Source of the DNA: Natribaculum breve
GTDB taxonomy: Archaea; Halobacteriota; Halobacteria; Halobacteriales; Natrialbaceae
Assembly: GCF_023008585.1 (NCBI RefSeq)
Contig: NZ_CP095391.1
Span: forward strand, 62,001-126,000
Direction: 5' to 3'
Length of the DNA stretch: 64,000 bases
Notes under the pieces: generated by a model
The model's input: the letters and a program-made list of their open reading frames with translations, nothing else
What the model was told of the DNA's origin: nothing
Databases searched by the model: none
Position numbers and translations under genes: made by a program
Part shown: positions 17,315 through 27,072 of the stretch, in pieces
Layout: every line of letters begins with the position of its first letter
Position numbering within the stretch: position 1 is the stretch's first letter

Positions 17315-18517
17315 GAGCGTCTCCACGAGCACGTTCTTGACGACCGATGGGTCCTCGAGGAGCGTGTGTTCGGTGTAGCTCCCTTCGGCACTGCCGCCGC
17401 TGTGGCGGGACTGTTCGATCACGTCGAGAAACGCGTGTTCTTTCAGGAGGTCACGAACGCGACGGAGCGAGAGCGTATCCATCCCCTCCTGGCGGCAAAT
17501 CTGTTCGTACACGTCGTAGATCCGGGTCGTCCGGAATCCCTCCTCGGTGGTGGCCGACTCGCCAGCGCCGTGCTCGAGAGAGAGCACCGTAAGCGCCTGC
17601 AAGACGTACCGGGAGTGAGGCGTCGACCCGCGGATGAGTTCCCGAAAGCGGTCGACTTCCGCTCGCTCTCTGGCCTGAACGACGAACTCCTCGCGAACCG
17701 TGTCGGCGTCCGTCGACTGCGCGATTTCGCCCGCGTACCGCAGAATGTCGATGGCCTTCCGCGCGTCGCCGTGTTCGCGAGCCGCGAGTGCTGCTGCGCG
17801 TGGGATGACCGCTTCCTCGAGGACGCCCTCGCGGAACGCGTCGCTGCGCGCCTCCATGATGCTGTTGAGCTGGCTCGCGTTGTACGGCGGGAAGACGAAC
17901 TCGCGTTCGCAGAGACTCGACTTGACCCGTTCGTCCATCCGATCTTTGTACTTGATCTTGTTGCTGATCCCGATGACGCCGATCTTGCAGTTGGTGAGCT
18001 TCCCAGCCTCCCCGGCACGAGAGAGTTGCATGAGGATCGCGTCGTCCTCGAGTTTGTCGATCTCGTCGAGGATAATCAGGACGACGTCGTACTCCTGATC
18101 CAGGATGTGCCAGAGACGTTTGTAGTAGGTAGCCGTGCTGATTCCCTTGTCGGGAATGTACACGTCCGTCTCCGCAGTGTTGACCGAACTGGCGAGCGTC
18201 TGCACTGCCTGGGTCTCGGTGCTATCCTGAGCGCAGTCGACGTAGACGTACGCCGCCGTGATTCCCTCCTCGTCGGCGGTATCGACCAGTCGGCTCGAGA
18301 CGTACTTTGCACAGAGGGACTTTCCAGTGCCAGTTTTCCCGTAGATCAAGACGTTGCTCGGACTCTGACCGAAGATGGCGGGGTTGACCGCGTTGGCGAG
18401 CTGGCCGATCTCCTCGTCGCGACCGACGATTCGTCCCTCGTCCGGCACGTGACTGATCTCGAGAAGTTCCTTGTTGACGAAAATCGGATCCTCCCGAATG
18501 AACAAATCGTCGGACAT
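17309..18517 (-). CDS. Orc1/Cdc6 family replication initiator
   Basis: This 402-aa AAA+ initiator has Walker A IYGKTGTGKSLCAKYV (about residues 60-75), Walker B VLIILDEIDKLED, sensor-1 IGVIGISNKIKYKDRM, sensor-2 region GDARKAIDILRYAGEIA, and a C-terminal winged helix (LSLRRVRDLLKEHAFLDV). It binds ORB elements and loads MCM helicase at the origin. The ATG at 18517 follows ORB elements directly upstream, so the protein probably autoregulates. The protein matches the orc gene type placed next to active haloarchaeal origins. Confidence 0.93.
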   Translation of the reverse strand: MSDDLFIREDPIFVNKELLEISHVPDEGRIVGRDEEIGQLANAVNPAIFGQSPSNVLIYGKTGTGKSLCAKYVSSRLVDTADEEGITAAYVYVDCAQDSTETQAVQTLASSVNTAETDVYIPDKGISTATYYKRLWHILDQEYDVVLIILDEIDKLEDDAILMQLSRAGEAGKLTNCKIGVIGISNKIKYKDRMDERVKSSLCEREFVFPPYNASQLNSIMEARSDAFREGVLEEAVIPRAAALAAREHGDARKAIDILRYAGEIAQSTDADTVREEFVVQARERAEVDRFRELIRGSTPHSRYVLQALTVLSLEHGAGESATTEEGFRTTRIYDVYEQICRQEGMDTLSLRRVRDLLKEHAFLDVIEQSRHSGGSAEGSYTEHTLLEDPSVVKNVLVETLE

Positions 18518-19548
18518 GTTCTTGAACACCGTATTTCCGGTGAACGGTATTGAGGTTTTCGCCGAGACACACACACCACGTTTCCGGTGAAACGGGGCTC
18601 GAGGAAGTCTAGGTTCCAGAAGGGATGGTGGTTTAGGCCCACCGGAAATTAGGTGTCTAGTCGCTACGAACTCATACGACGTCGATTCGAGAGGAGTCAG
18701 GAGCTGTTTCGATAGGTGAATTTCCAGAGAGAGAGAACGTCTATTTACCAGGGACCGGTGATTCTCTGAACCGATCACGATCGGTTCTTTGATAATATAT
18801 GACTCAGCCAGTGGACTATACTCGTCGCACTATAATAAAACTATCTCGAGCGACGATAAACTATGTAGATGAATATATTGGATTATCGAGCAGTGGATGA
18901 TTAGATTGGTTCGTTCAGCAATCTCTACAGTCTCTCGAGAAGTTCACGGTTACCCTCACGGAACGTTCTACTACGATCGACCCCACGGAACGTCCTGGCT
19001 GCGAGACTGCTACTCCTCGAGCAGCAGATGACCTTCCTGCCGGGAGTCGAGAGTCGTCAGAACTCCCCCTTGATCCATTCGAGCACGACCAATAGGTACT
19101 TCATCGCGTTTCACCGGAAATCCGGTGTGTCTGCGCGGCTTTCTCGAAACCCGGCGAATTTCTGCTCGTCTACTCGTCGTTCGGGTCCGTTTCTCGGGTC
19201 CGCTCGAGGCGACGCCCGACGGTGATCACGGAACCCCAGTGGACCTCGTGCTCTTCCCTCTCGTGCTTTCATTCGTTCGTCGGGAGTCGCAGGTGGACAG
19301 TTCTCCAGAGGTGGTTCACAAAGTTTCACCGGAAATCTGGTGTGTCCCTTCGGATCTTTCGCTGATTCACTAGAAACGAGATCTCGTGCCGAGAACGGAT
19401 CCACGGCACTACCCTCCCGTCGTTCTTCGTCCTTTCACCGGAAACGTGGTGTGTCTGTGTCATCGGAAACGTGGTGTGTCCGCGTCGCCAGGTCCGTTGC
19501 CGTCGAAGAACATCGTCGTGAACATTTCACCGGAAACTCGGTGTCTCC
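18518..19548. other. replication origin (oriC-type) with inverted ORB elements
   Basis: Orc1-proximal ORBs lie at 18525-18544 and 18573-18592 (minus orientation), with a weaker one at 18638-18657. Distal ORBs face them at 19109-19131, 19324-19347, 19433-19456, 19461-19484 and 19525-19548 (plus orientation, core TTTCACCGGAAA then GGTGTGTC). The two sets flank an AT-rich block. Inverted ORBs around an AT-rich unwinding element beside orc1/cdc6 is the canonical archaeal origin layout. The remaining 300 nt up to the transporter gene at 19849 hold no feature I can support. Confidence 0.85.
18785..18910. other. putative DNA unwinding element of the origin
   Basis: This is the most AT-rich block of the region, with runs such as tttgataatatatga, actataataaaactatct and gatgaatatattggattat, between the two inverted ORB clusters. 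It is the expected site of first strand opening. Confidence 0.65.
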
Positions 19549-19848
19549 CTCGAGACGGTCACCCGCCGTTCGAAAGCACCCTTCAGAACCGCTGACTCGG
19601 CACGTTCGTCTTTCCAGGGGTCGCCTCGAGGCCGAAAATTCGAACGTGTCGTTCCGTCAGAACGCCGACGTGCGTCGCAAGCAGCAGCGAGAACACGACC
19701 GACGTCGTGAGCGTCCACCTTACGTCGTTGTGCCGCGAGAACATCCGGAGGTGCCACGAGATCATCCGGAGTGGCGAGTCGTCTGTGACTCGTTCGTCGT
19801 ACAGGCAAGCACGGGATTTTCCCGCCGGAGACTGGATAGGTCTCTCGT

Positions 19849-20637
19849 ATGTCCGTCGCCCCGAACCCCTCCGAGATCTTCCATCGCGCAGCCGAAGAAG
19901 GGAAGCGGCGTCTCGACCAGCCGCTGCTCGAACTGGCCTCGACCAGCTTCATCGCCGGATTCACGATCGTCTTCGGCATCGCCGCCCTCGGCATCGTTCA
20001 CTCGGTGGTCGAACCACAGCTCGGCGGCGTGGCCAGGCCTGCAGGCGCACTCGCGTTCGGCGTCGGCGTCGTGTTGCTGATCGTCGGTCGCGCAGAGTTG
20101 TTCAACGAGAACTTCTTCGATCCGGTCGCTGCGGCAGTCGAACGATCCGATTCGTGGTTGATTTCGCGACTGCTTCGCCTGTGGACACTTACCTTCGCGT
20201 TCAATCTCGTCGGCGGTGTCCTTTTCGTGTTCGTTTTGTCTGTCGACGGTGCGCTGCCTCCTGGATCGGGGGAAGCACTGCGCAAGACCGCCGAGGAGAT
20301 CGCCCACCGAGAGAACATGGGAATGTTCGCCGACGCCATTGCAGGGGGCGTTCTCGTGTCGCTGCTTTCTCACCTCCTTATGTCCGTCAATAGCGTCGGG
20401 AGCCGTATCGCCGTCGCGTACATCGTTGGATTCCTGTTGGCCCTCGGGCCGTTCGATCACGTCATCGTTACCGTGCTGCACGTGCTCTTCGGCATGCGAT
20501 TCGGGGCGGACGTCGGCGTCGGTGTGCTGATCGTGACGACCGTCGTTTCGACGGTCGGAAACGTCGTGGGTGGACTCGGACTGGTCACGTTCAGTCACGT
20601 CGCCCAGGCAACGGGTGCCCGCCAGTCCGAAGACTGA
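19849..20637 (+). CDS. formate/nitrite transporter (FNT) family channel
   Basis: This 262-aa membrane protein has about six helices. Features include an N-terminal ASTSFIAGFTIVFGIAALG helix and GRAELFNENFF near residue 85, corresponding to the FNT loop after helix 2. The pore-lining second half repeats the pattern with LLSHLLMSVNSVGSRIAVAY. FNT channels conduct formate, nitrite, hydrosulfide or lactate with protons. Cargo cannot be set from sequence. It is a stand-alone gene just beyond the origin. Confidence 0.82.
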   Translation: MSVAPNPSEIFHRAAEEGKRRLDQPLLELASTSFIAGFTIVFGIAALGIVHSVVEPQLGGVARPAGALAFGVGVVLLIVGRAELFNENFFDPVAAAVERSDSWLISRLLRLWTLTFAFNLVGGVLFVFVLSVDGALPPGSGEALRKTAEEIAHRENMGMFADAIAGGVLVSLLSHLLMSVNSVGSRIAVAYIVGFLLALGPFDHVIVTVLHVLFGMRFGADVGVGVLIVTTVVSTVGNVVGGLGLVTFSHVAQATGARQSED

Positions 20638-21012
20638 TGCTACTGGACGACGGTCAGGACACACCTGATCGCGACTCGAGCGTGTCGCCACCGACGACAG
20701 CGTCTCACGTGCGTGCAGTGTGTCACCCGTGTTGTCCGGCAGTATGACTTTCATCGGCGGTCGAGACGGACACCCCGACCTCGAGGGTCGGGGTCGTTGA
20801 CAGAGTAGTCGACTCCCGGACACACAGACAGGACACGACGACATCTGACCGCGTACGACCTTCCCATCGCCACTCGAGACATACCCTCCAGTCGCTCGCG
20901 GTCCAGGTCGTGGGCCGGCGGCACGCCGCCAGACTGGTACCATGGCTCGCGTACTGGTGGCTCTGGCAGTGTCACGCCGGTCACTTTTGGCGACGACTCT
21001 CGTGGTTAAGAT
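20638..21012. other. intergenic region with an inverted-repeat element
   Basis: This 375-nt gap holds no credible ORF. Directly after the FNT stop, about 20640-20747, a foldable element starts TACTGGACGACGGTCAGG and ends GTTGTCCGGCAGTATGA. It belongs to the same family as 4345-4455 and 37691-37772, and its position after a stop would suit a terminator. Confidence 0.45.
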
Positions 21013-22104
21013 ATGTGCGCGTTCCACGAGTGGGACGGCCGCCGAACTGTCTGGATCGGACTCGGCGTCGTCATCGCGGTCGCGATCGGCCTCGCCCTCT
21101 TCACCTACGTCGGGACCCTGCTCTTTGCGATCTTCCTCTACTACGCCACCCGGTCGCTCTATGGCCTGCTCGATCGTCACGTCGATCACCCGAACGTGAC
21201 GGCGGTGGTCACGATCCTGCTCGTCGTCCTCCCGATGGTGGCCGTCGTCGGCTACGCGGGGATCGTAGCGCTTCGCGAACTCGACCAGGTTCTCGCCTCG
21301 AGCGGTCTCGAGTCCTATCGGTCGGCGCTCGATCCGTACCTCACGATGGCTCGCGAAGGAAACGTGGACCGATTCCGAGCGGCACTCACGTCCGACACGG
21401 GCCGATCGATCACCTCGGTGCTCCGCCAGGGACTTCCGAGCGTCATCGAGCGACTGTCGTCGGTCGCGGGGTTCGTCTTCGCGGTCCTCGCGCGATTCTT
21501 CCTCATGGTTACGCTGCTCTTCTATCTGCTTCGCGACGACTGGAAACTTCGACGATGGTTCACCCGGAGCGTCGGCCACGACGAAGAGATCGTCTCGTTC
21601 CTCGAGGCGGTCGACGACGATCTCGAGACGGTCTTCGTCGGTAACCTCGCCGTCGTCGGGGTCGCGACAGTCATCGCTGCCGGCACGTACGTGGGTTTGA
21701 ACCTGCTCGCCTCGGGCGGCCCCGTCGTCGGGACGCCAGTGTTGCTCGCCTTCCTGATCGGCATCGGGACGCTGATCCCGGCCGTCGGGATGAAGGTCGT
21801 CTACGTCCCGTACGGACTGTACCTCCTCGTGCTCGCGGTCGCGACGCCGACACCGCTGTGGCAAGCGATCGCGTTCTTCGCCCTCTCGTTTACCGTGGTC
21901 GACACCGTTCCCGACTTCTTCGCCCGATCGTTCCTCTCCTCACGGAGCGGTGTCCACATGGGACTCGTCCTCCTCGGGTACTTCCTCGGTACGCTTGCGT
22001 TCGGCTGGTATGGTCTGTTTCTCGGTCCGATCGTCGTCGTCTTCGCGGTCCATTTCGCACACGAGGTTTTTCCTGCTCTCGCGAGCGCGTTCCTCTCCGA
22101 GTGA
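21013..22104 (+). CDS. AI-2E family transporter (PerM-type permease)
   Basis: This 363-aa membrane protein has the AI-2E/UPF0118 topology: N-terminal helix pair, a long amphipathic middle region, then LLASGGPVVGTPVLLAFLIGIGTLIPAVGM and a C-terminal helix pair with GYFLGTLAFGWYGLFLGPI. The last segment is a strongly conserved family signature. Members export small molecules or ions (some are Na+/H+ antiporters), so the substrate is open. The start is ATG 21013. Confidence 0.83.
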   Translation: MCAFHEWDGRRTVWIGLGVVIAVAIGLALFTYVGTLLFAIFLYYATRSLYGLLDRHVDHPNVTAVVTILLVVLPMVAVVGYAGIVALRELDQVLASSGLESYRSALDPYLTMAREGNVDRFRAALTSDTGRSITSVLRQGLPSVIERLSSVAGFVFAVLARFFLMVTLLFYLLRDDWKLRRWFTRSVGHDEEIVSFLEAVDDDLETVFVGNLAVVGVATVIAAGTYVGLNLLASGGPVVGTPVLLAFLIGIGTLIPAVGMKVVYVPYGLYLLVLAVATPTPLWQAIAFFALSFTVVDTVPDFFARSFLSSRSGVHMGLVLLGYFLGTLAFGWYGLFLGPIVVVFAVHFAHEVFPALASAFLSE

Positions 22105-22429
22105 CGGCCGGCGTCGACGCTGACGGACAGACCCTGACACGGCGTGAACCGCCACGGGCGCGGTGTCCCGTGGCTTCCCGTGGATTCCTCCGACACGCCC
22201 ACCCTACCACCAGCGTGGTGGCTTCGAGCGGTGGGATAGGCCACAGCCGGCTGATTTACACAGCCCGACGGCCACCCGTCGGGGTACGCGGTGGGAACTC
22301 GCGCCATCTTCCCGTGAGGTACGCGGTGGCAACTCGCGTCGTCTGCCCGTGAAAGACGTAGCCAGGCGCGAATCCGCAGGGCGGCAATCGAAGGCGCTCG
22401 ACCGCACTTCGCACCGGAGAACGGAGGGG
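22105..22429. other. probable relic of an IS605-type element with 35-bp tandem repeat
   Basis: This 325-nt non-coding gap contains a hairpin at about 22151-22172 (CCACGGG and CCCGTGG arms) and a second inverted repeat around CACCCTACCACC. Two imperfect 35-bp tandem copies follow at 22283-22317 and 22318-22352, each starting GGTACGCGGTGG. The hairpin style resembles terminal structures of haloarchaeal IS200/IS605 elements, so a remnant or PATE-like element is likely. No transposase remains. Confidence 0.4.
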
Positions 22430-23167
22430 CTAGTCGCGGAGTTCGGTGAGCGTCGCCGCCCCGCGGGCGAGCGACGACGCGGGATCCGCGGGATCGTCGT
22501 GCTCGTAGACGAGCCACTCGGTGCCGGAACTGCGAGCGGCCTGCGCGCACGCCACGACGTCCACCTCGCCGTCGCCGAGTTCGACCGGCACTCCGTCGGC
22601 GACGTCTTTCAGGTGGACGAGCGGGACTCGTCCCTCGAGTCGTTCGAGCAACGCGACGGGGTCGTGGCCCGCGGCGGCCGCCCACCCCACGTCGAGTTCG
22701 ATCGTCACGTCGTCGTCTGTTTCGTCGACCAGAACCTCGAATGCGGTCCGGTCGTCGCCGGGGACGTCGACGAACTCGTGATCGTGGTTGTGATACCCGA
22801 GCGTGAGTCCGTCCTCCTCGAGCCGGTCGGCGAGACCCTCGAGTCGCGCCGCCGTCTCCCGGACGGCCTCCGCGGTCGCGAAGTGACGGTCGTCCAGGTA
22901 CGGGACGACGACGTGCTCGCAGTCGAGGGCTGTACAGGTTTCGCGTACACCGTTCGGATCGTCCTCGAGGCTCTCGATCCCGACGTGAACGCCGGCCGCT
23001 TCGAGACCGGCGTCGTCGAGCACGTCGGCGGCGGTCTCCGGATCGGTCTCGCCGAGTCCTGCGAATTCGACGCCGTCGAACGTCGTCTCGGCGACGCGGC
23101 TGAGCAGCGCCGGCACTGACTCCTCGAGATCGCGCAGCGTGTACAGCTGGATCGCGGTTCCTTCCAT
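22430..23167 (-). CDS. sugar phosphate isomerase/epimerase
   Basis: This 245-aa TIM-barrel protein of the xylose-isomerase-like family begins GTAIQLYTLRDLEES, then FDGVEFAGLGE, TLGYHNHDHEF (metal His), TIELDVGWAAAAG (Asp) and VPLVHLKDVADG (His). These are the metal ligands of IolE/YcjR-like enzymes acting on sugars or inositols. ATG 23167 gives the standard N-terminus; the longer frame adds 46 unlikely residues. It is not obviously in an operon with its neighbours. Confidence 0.82.
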   Translation of the reverse strand: MEGTAIQLYTLRDLEESVPALLSRVAETTFDGVEFAGLGETDPETAADVLDDAGLEAAGVHVGIESLEDDPNGVRETCTALDCEHVVVPYLDDRHFATAEAVRETAARLEGLADRLEEDGLTLGYHNHDHEFVDVPGDDRTAFEVLVDETDDDVTIELDVGWAAAAGHDPVALLERLEGRVPLVHLKDVADGVPVELGDGEVDVVACAQAARSSGTEWLVYEHDDPADPASSLARGAATLTELRD

Positions 23168-23407
23168 ACCGACGTGTAGGGCGCGAAGACTGTAAGAGTG
23201 AGTGTCAACACGTCGACCGTAGCGGCCGTCGTCGCTCCGAATCGTCGCCCGAATATTCCCGGCTACGTACCATCGATCGAGGCGTTTCGTCGATCGTTCG
23301 TCCACCGAGCGGTTTTCCAGCGGTGTGTATCGATCGGCCCCCGGGTCACGCCGTGACGGTTCGCTTCGCGAGGAGGAGATCAGAAAACGGCGGTTCGGTT
23401 CGTGCCC

Positions 23408-23746
23408 TCACCGGTCACCGTCGATTTCGATCGTGATTTCACCGTTGGTTTCGATCCTCACCAGACACCCTTCGAACTGGAACTCGATCTGTACGTCCGC
23501 TCTGCGATTCGGGTCCACCACTGCGTCCAGCGCCTCCGGATCGATGGTCGAGTACAACGCTTGTATCTCGGTCAGTTCGGTTTCGGTCACTACTGCGACG
23601 CTCTCGACGACCGTGACGTGGAGCGGATCGCCGGTCTCCCACTCGTGGCGAGCGTGATAGGTGTTCGTCTGTGGATCGTACCTTACGCGAGCTGTGGCGT
23701 CGAAGTCCGTGGACGGTGGCGTCTCTCGAGTCGTCGTCGGACACAT
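23408..23746 (-). CDS. HalOD1 output domain protein
   Basis: This 112-aa protein matches the haloarchaeal output domain 1 pattern: RVRYDPQTNTYHARHEWETGDPLHVTVVESVA, then ALYSTIDPEALDAVV, then VQIEFQFEGCLVRIETNGEITI. HalOD1 proteins occur alone or attached to signalling receivers and are thought to act in signal output. The exact biochemistry is unknown. It lies 47 nt downstream of a Bat-type regulator on the other side and both are on the minus strand, so co-regulation is possible. Confidence 0.8.
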   Translation of the reverse strand: MCPTTTRETPPSTDFDATARVRYDPQTNTYHARHEWETGDPLHVTVVESVAVVTETELTEIQALYSTIDPEALDAVVDPNRRADVQIEFQFEGCLVRIETNGEITIEIDGDR

Positions 23747-23793
23747 AGAGATAGAGGTGGTGTTCGAACGGCCTAAGAACACACAGTGACTGG

Positions 23794-25149
23794 TCAGCGT
23801 GCCTCGTCGCCAGATTTTTCGAAGAGACGAGAGAAGACGATCCGCTCGGCCTTGCGAAGGTGCTGGTTGAACGTCTGTCGCGTCACCCCGATCCGGTCTG
23901 CCAGCACGTCGCCCGTACTTGCTCTCGGAATGTCGAAGTAACCGCCGTAGTACGCCGCCTGTAGCGCCGCGAACTGTCGGTCCGTGAGCGCGTCCTCGAC
24001 GATATCGTACAGGAGACGCGGCGAGTAGACGAACTCCTCGGAAAGCAGTTCGACGTCCGGATAGATGCGACGAGCGGCCGCGACCGCATCTCGGGGGTCG
24101 ACGTCCCCCGGGAGTTCACCGAGGAATCGAACGGCGTCGCCGTCCAGGACGATCGCTTTAACCCGCCCTCCGAGCCCGTCGAATGCGATGGGGACGGTGT
24201 CGGAATCGGTGTGCATCTCGACTCGACAGCGGTCGTCGACGGAACTGAGCAGTCGGACACTACGAACCCGGTCGTGCTGCTCGAGGACGTCGACGGCCGA
24301 TTTCGCAGGGAGGCCGACGATCGTCACGTACTGCAGGGCGCTCCCGTCGGGACGGCCGACGACCGAGTCCACGGTGACGCGAATCTCTCGGTCGGCGGCG
24401 TCGAACCCCGACGGGACGACTCGTCTGGAAGTGAGGGTGAGCGATCGGACGTGCTCGCTCGTCAACTTCTCCTCGCGGCGTTTCAGGGCCGTCGCGTCTT
24501 CGAGACCGACGACGACGCAATCGACCTCGCCCTCGGCGTCGAACACCGGTGCCGAATTGCTCGACAGCCACCGCTCCGTTCCGTCCGGCAGTTCGAGCCA
24601 GTGTTCGAACCCGTAGACTGGTTTTCCCGTCACCAGAACCCGTGTGACGGGGTGTTCGTCGGGACGAATCGGCGTGCCGTCGTCGTACGTGATGTGCCAC
24701 TCGGGCTGGGTGTACGTCCGGCTCGTGATCTCGTCGCGCGTGAGTCCGAGCATGTCTTCTGCCCGTCCGTTCGCAAGCGAAATTGTGCCCGACGGTTCGA
24801 CCACGACGATTCCGACGGGACTCGTTTCGAGGATGCGATCGAGGAGGTCGCTGTTCCGGGTATCACCATTGCGTGCGTCCGTCTCGTCTGTCTCTCCGTC
24901 GCTGGTCGAGGCGCGGCCGACGGCAGTGCGAGCGGCCGGGGGACGCCACCACACTCGAGCACACGCGCCGACTTTCTTCGTACGTAGTTCGCCCTCGTCG
25001 GCGAGCGCCTCGAGCCTGTTGTACGCAGTCCGGCGGGCACACCCCGTCGCGTCTGCGACCTCGGTCGTCGTGAGCGGTTCGTTCCGGTCCGTGCGTCGTT
25101 CGAACGCCTCGAGAATGCCGTCGTCGGAAAGCCCCCGTACCTCGTCCAT
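23794..25149 (-). CDS. Bat-type sensor regulator (wHTH-PAS-GAF-like-HTH10)
   Basis: This 451-aa transcription regulator has, in order, an N-terminal winged helix (TTTEVADATGCARRTAYNRLEALADEGEL, residues 25-55), a PAS domain (about 100-215, with LLDRILETSPVGIVVVEPSG), the bacterio-opsin activator GAF/HTH-associated domain (about 235-385), and a C-terminal HTH-10 (LTDRQFAALQAAYYGGYFDIPRASTG...QTFNQHLRKAER). Such proteins sense light, oxygen or redox and bind DNA directly. Possession of HTH motifs at both ends is notable. The target is unknown. Confidence 0.88.
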   Translation of the reverse strand: MDEVRGLSDDGILEAFERRTDRNEPLTTTEVADATGCARRTAYNRLEALADEGELRTKKVGACARVWWRPPAARTAVGRASTSDGETDETDARNGDTRNSDLLDRILETSPVGIVVVEPSGTISLANGRAEDMLGLTRDEITSRTYTQPEWHITYDDGTPIRPDEHPVTRVLVTGKPVYGFEHWLELPDGTERWLSSNSAPVFDAEGEVDCVVVGLEDATALKRREEKLTSEHVRSLTLTSRRVVPSGFDAADREIRVTVDSVVGRPDGSALQYVTIVGLPAKSAVDVLEQHDRVRSVRLLSSVDDRCRVEMHTDSDTVPIAFDGLGGRVKAIVLDGDAVRFLGELPGDVDPRDAVAAARRIYPDVELLSEEFVYSPRLLYDIVEDALTDRQFAALQAAYYGGYFDIPRASTGDVLADRIGVTRQTFNQHLRKAERIVFSRLFEKSGDEAR

Positions 25150-25305
25150 GTCACGTCTTCGACGCGACGGAAGATAGGGCTGCCGTAGCGGTATCCGCGT
25201 CTCACGCCCGCGTCAGTCCGAAAAGCGGGGCGGACGAAACCGATATTCATTTTTACGGCGATCGAACGAAGTCGGTCAGAGATCTGTCTCACACTCGAGC
25301 ATCCG

Positions 25306-26380
25306 TCACGGAACTTCGAACCTCGAGTCGCGTTTCGTCACGACGACGTCCTCGAGGACGAGCACGTCGAGTCCCATCCCGAAGAAGTCCTTGAGCGCTT
25401 CACTCGGCGTGTTGACGATCGGTTCGGCGTGGTCGTTGAACGACGTGTTGAGGAGGACGGGAACGTCGGTCACAGCCTCGAACTCGCGGAGCAGCCGGTA
25501 GTATCTCGGGTTCTGTTCCTCGCGAACGGTCTGGGGTCGGGTGGTGTCGTCTGCGGGGTGGAGAACTGCACGCAGCTCGTCGCGCTTCTCGGGGAGCACG
25601 TCGAACGTGTCGATCATGTACGGACTCGCCGTCGCGTTCTCGAGGTACTCGCCGGCCGCCGATTCGAGCATCGACGGCGCGAACGGCCGCCACTCCTCGC
25701 GGTGTTTGACGAAGCGATTCACCCGGTCGCGGGACGTCTCGGTTCGCGGATCGGCGAGGATGCTCCGGTTGCCGAGCGCGCGCGGCCCCAGTTCGAGTCG
25801 GCCCTGGAACCAGCCGACGAGCGCGCCGTCCGCGAGCAGTTCGGCGACCCGTCGCTCGAGGTCGGCAGGTTCGGCGTAGTCGATCTTGTTGGTCTCGAGC
25901 AGTTCCCGGACGTCGTCGGTCTCGTACTCGGGCCCCCAGTAGACGTTCGTCAGCGGGTCGACCTCGTCCGGACGGTAGTCGATCCACCCCCCGCCGAGTG
26001 CGAGTCCGGCGTCGTGGGCGACGGGCTGGACGAAGACGTCGTCGACGACCGGCGACTCCCGGACGCACTTGTTCAATTTGCAGTTGAGCGCGACCCCGCC
26101 CGCGAGACCGACGCTGCTCGTCCCGATGCGATCGACGTACTCGTCGACGATGGCCGTGACGGACTCCTCGAGGAGTTTCTGTGCCGTGTGCGCGAGGTCC
26201 TTCTCGAACTGGTCGAACTCCTCGGTCGTCGTCGAACGCGGTCGATCGAACAGGTCCTCGAGTGCATTCACACCGTGTTCGGTTCCCCAGCGGCCGGTGA
26301 TCGCCGTCACGTCGTAGTCGACGCCGGAGTCGATACTGCGTCGGAGCCGACGCTCGATCCCGGGGTTGTCCTCGCCGTAG
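25306..26380 (-). pseudogene. carbamoyltransferase, C-terminal part (split gene)
   Basis: This encodes the C-terminal about 358 residues of a NodU/CmcH-type O-carbamoyltransferase. GLAGGVALNCKLN, VQPVAHDAGLALGGG, GWFQGRLELGPRALGNRSILADPR and VPVLLNTSFNDHAEPIVNTP are all present. The N-terminal part is at 28857-29515. Joining the two restores a 577-aa ORF through GLAPYGEDN exactly in frame, so an IS607-type element split an otherwise intact gene. The enzyme would transfer carbamoyl from carbamoyl phosphate to a sugar hydroxyl. Context suggests decoration of a surface glycan. Confidence 0.9.
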
Positions 26381-26445
26381 GGTTCGTAACTGTTTCTGAA
26401 TTCCGAATCTTTAAGCAGTAATAAATGGTAATTAGCAACAACACG

Positions 26446-27072
26446 ATGCCACGGTCGTACGCCATCGGCGAGTTCGCGGAGGAACTTGGCGTCCACCCCG
26501 AAACTGTCAAACGGTGGTGTCGAAACGGCGACCTTGACTACACACGCACGCCCGGCGGCGACCGACGCATCCCACACCGTGAACTCCTCCGCCTCGCTGG
26601 TGATGCTCGCCCCCGCGACCACGTCGCGCTCTACGCCCGCGTCTCCAGTCACGGACAGAAAGACAACGGCGACCTTGATCGGCAACTCGACCGTCTTCGA
26701 GACCACGCTCACGACAACGGATGGACGGTCGAAACCACCTACACAGACGTCGGCAGCGGTCTCGACGAAGACCGTCGCGGACTCAATCAACTCCTCGACG
26801 ACGTACAAGACAGCGACTACGGCCGCGTCCTCGTCACCTACGAGGACAGACTCACCCGCTTTGGCTTCTCCTACCTCGAACGCCTTCTCGACCACCACGG
26901 CGTCACCATCACCGTCATCGAAGACGAGACGGACAAAACCGCACAGGAGGAACTCGTCGACGACCTCATCAAGCTCGTCGCCAGCTTCTCCGGCAAGCTC
27001 TACGGAATGCGATCCAGCAAAAAACAACAGGTCGTCAACGCCGTCGAATCCGAGGTGAACCCCGATGACTGA
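26446..27072 (+). CDS. tnpA: IS607 transposase TnpA (MerR-HTH serine recombinase)
   Basis: This 208-aa protein starts with a MerR-like helix-turn-helix (YAIGEFAEELGVHPETVKRW, RIPHREL). The small serine-recombinase core follows: VALYARVSSHGQKD with the nucleophile Ser, VLVTYEDRLTRFGFSYLERLL with the catalytic Arg cluster, and a C-terminal helix. It synapses element ends and exchanges strands at GG dinucleotides. An upstream in-frame ATG at 26425 adds seven residues; 26446 gives the usual N-terminus. Confidence 0.92.
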   Translation: MPRSYAIGEFAEELGVHPETVKRWCRNGDLDYTRTPGGDRRIPHRELLRLAGDARPRDHVALYARVSSHGQKDNGDLDRQLDRLRDHAHDNGWTVETTYTDVGSGLDEDRRGLNQLLDDVQDSDYGRVLVTYEDRLTRFGFSYLERLLDHHGVTITVIEDETDKTAQEELVDDLIKLVASFSGKLYGMRSSKKQQVVNAVESEVNPDD

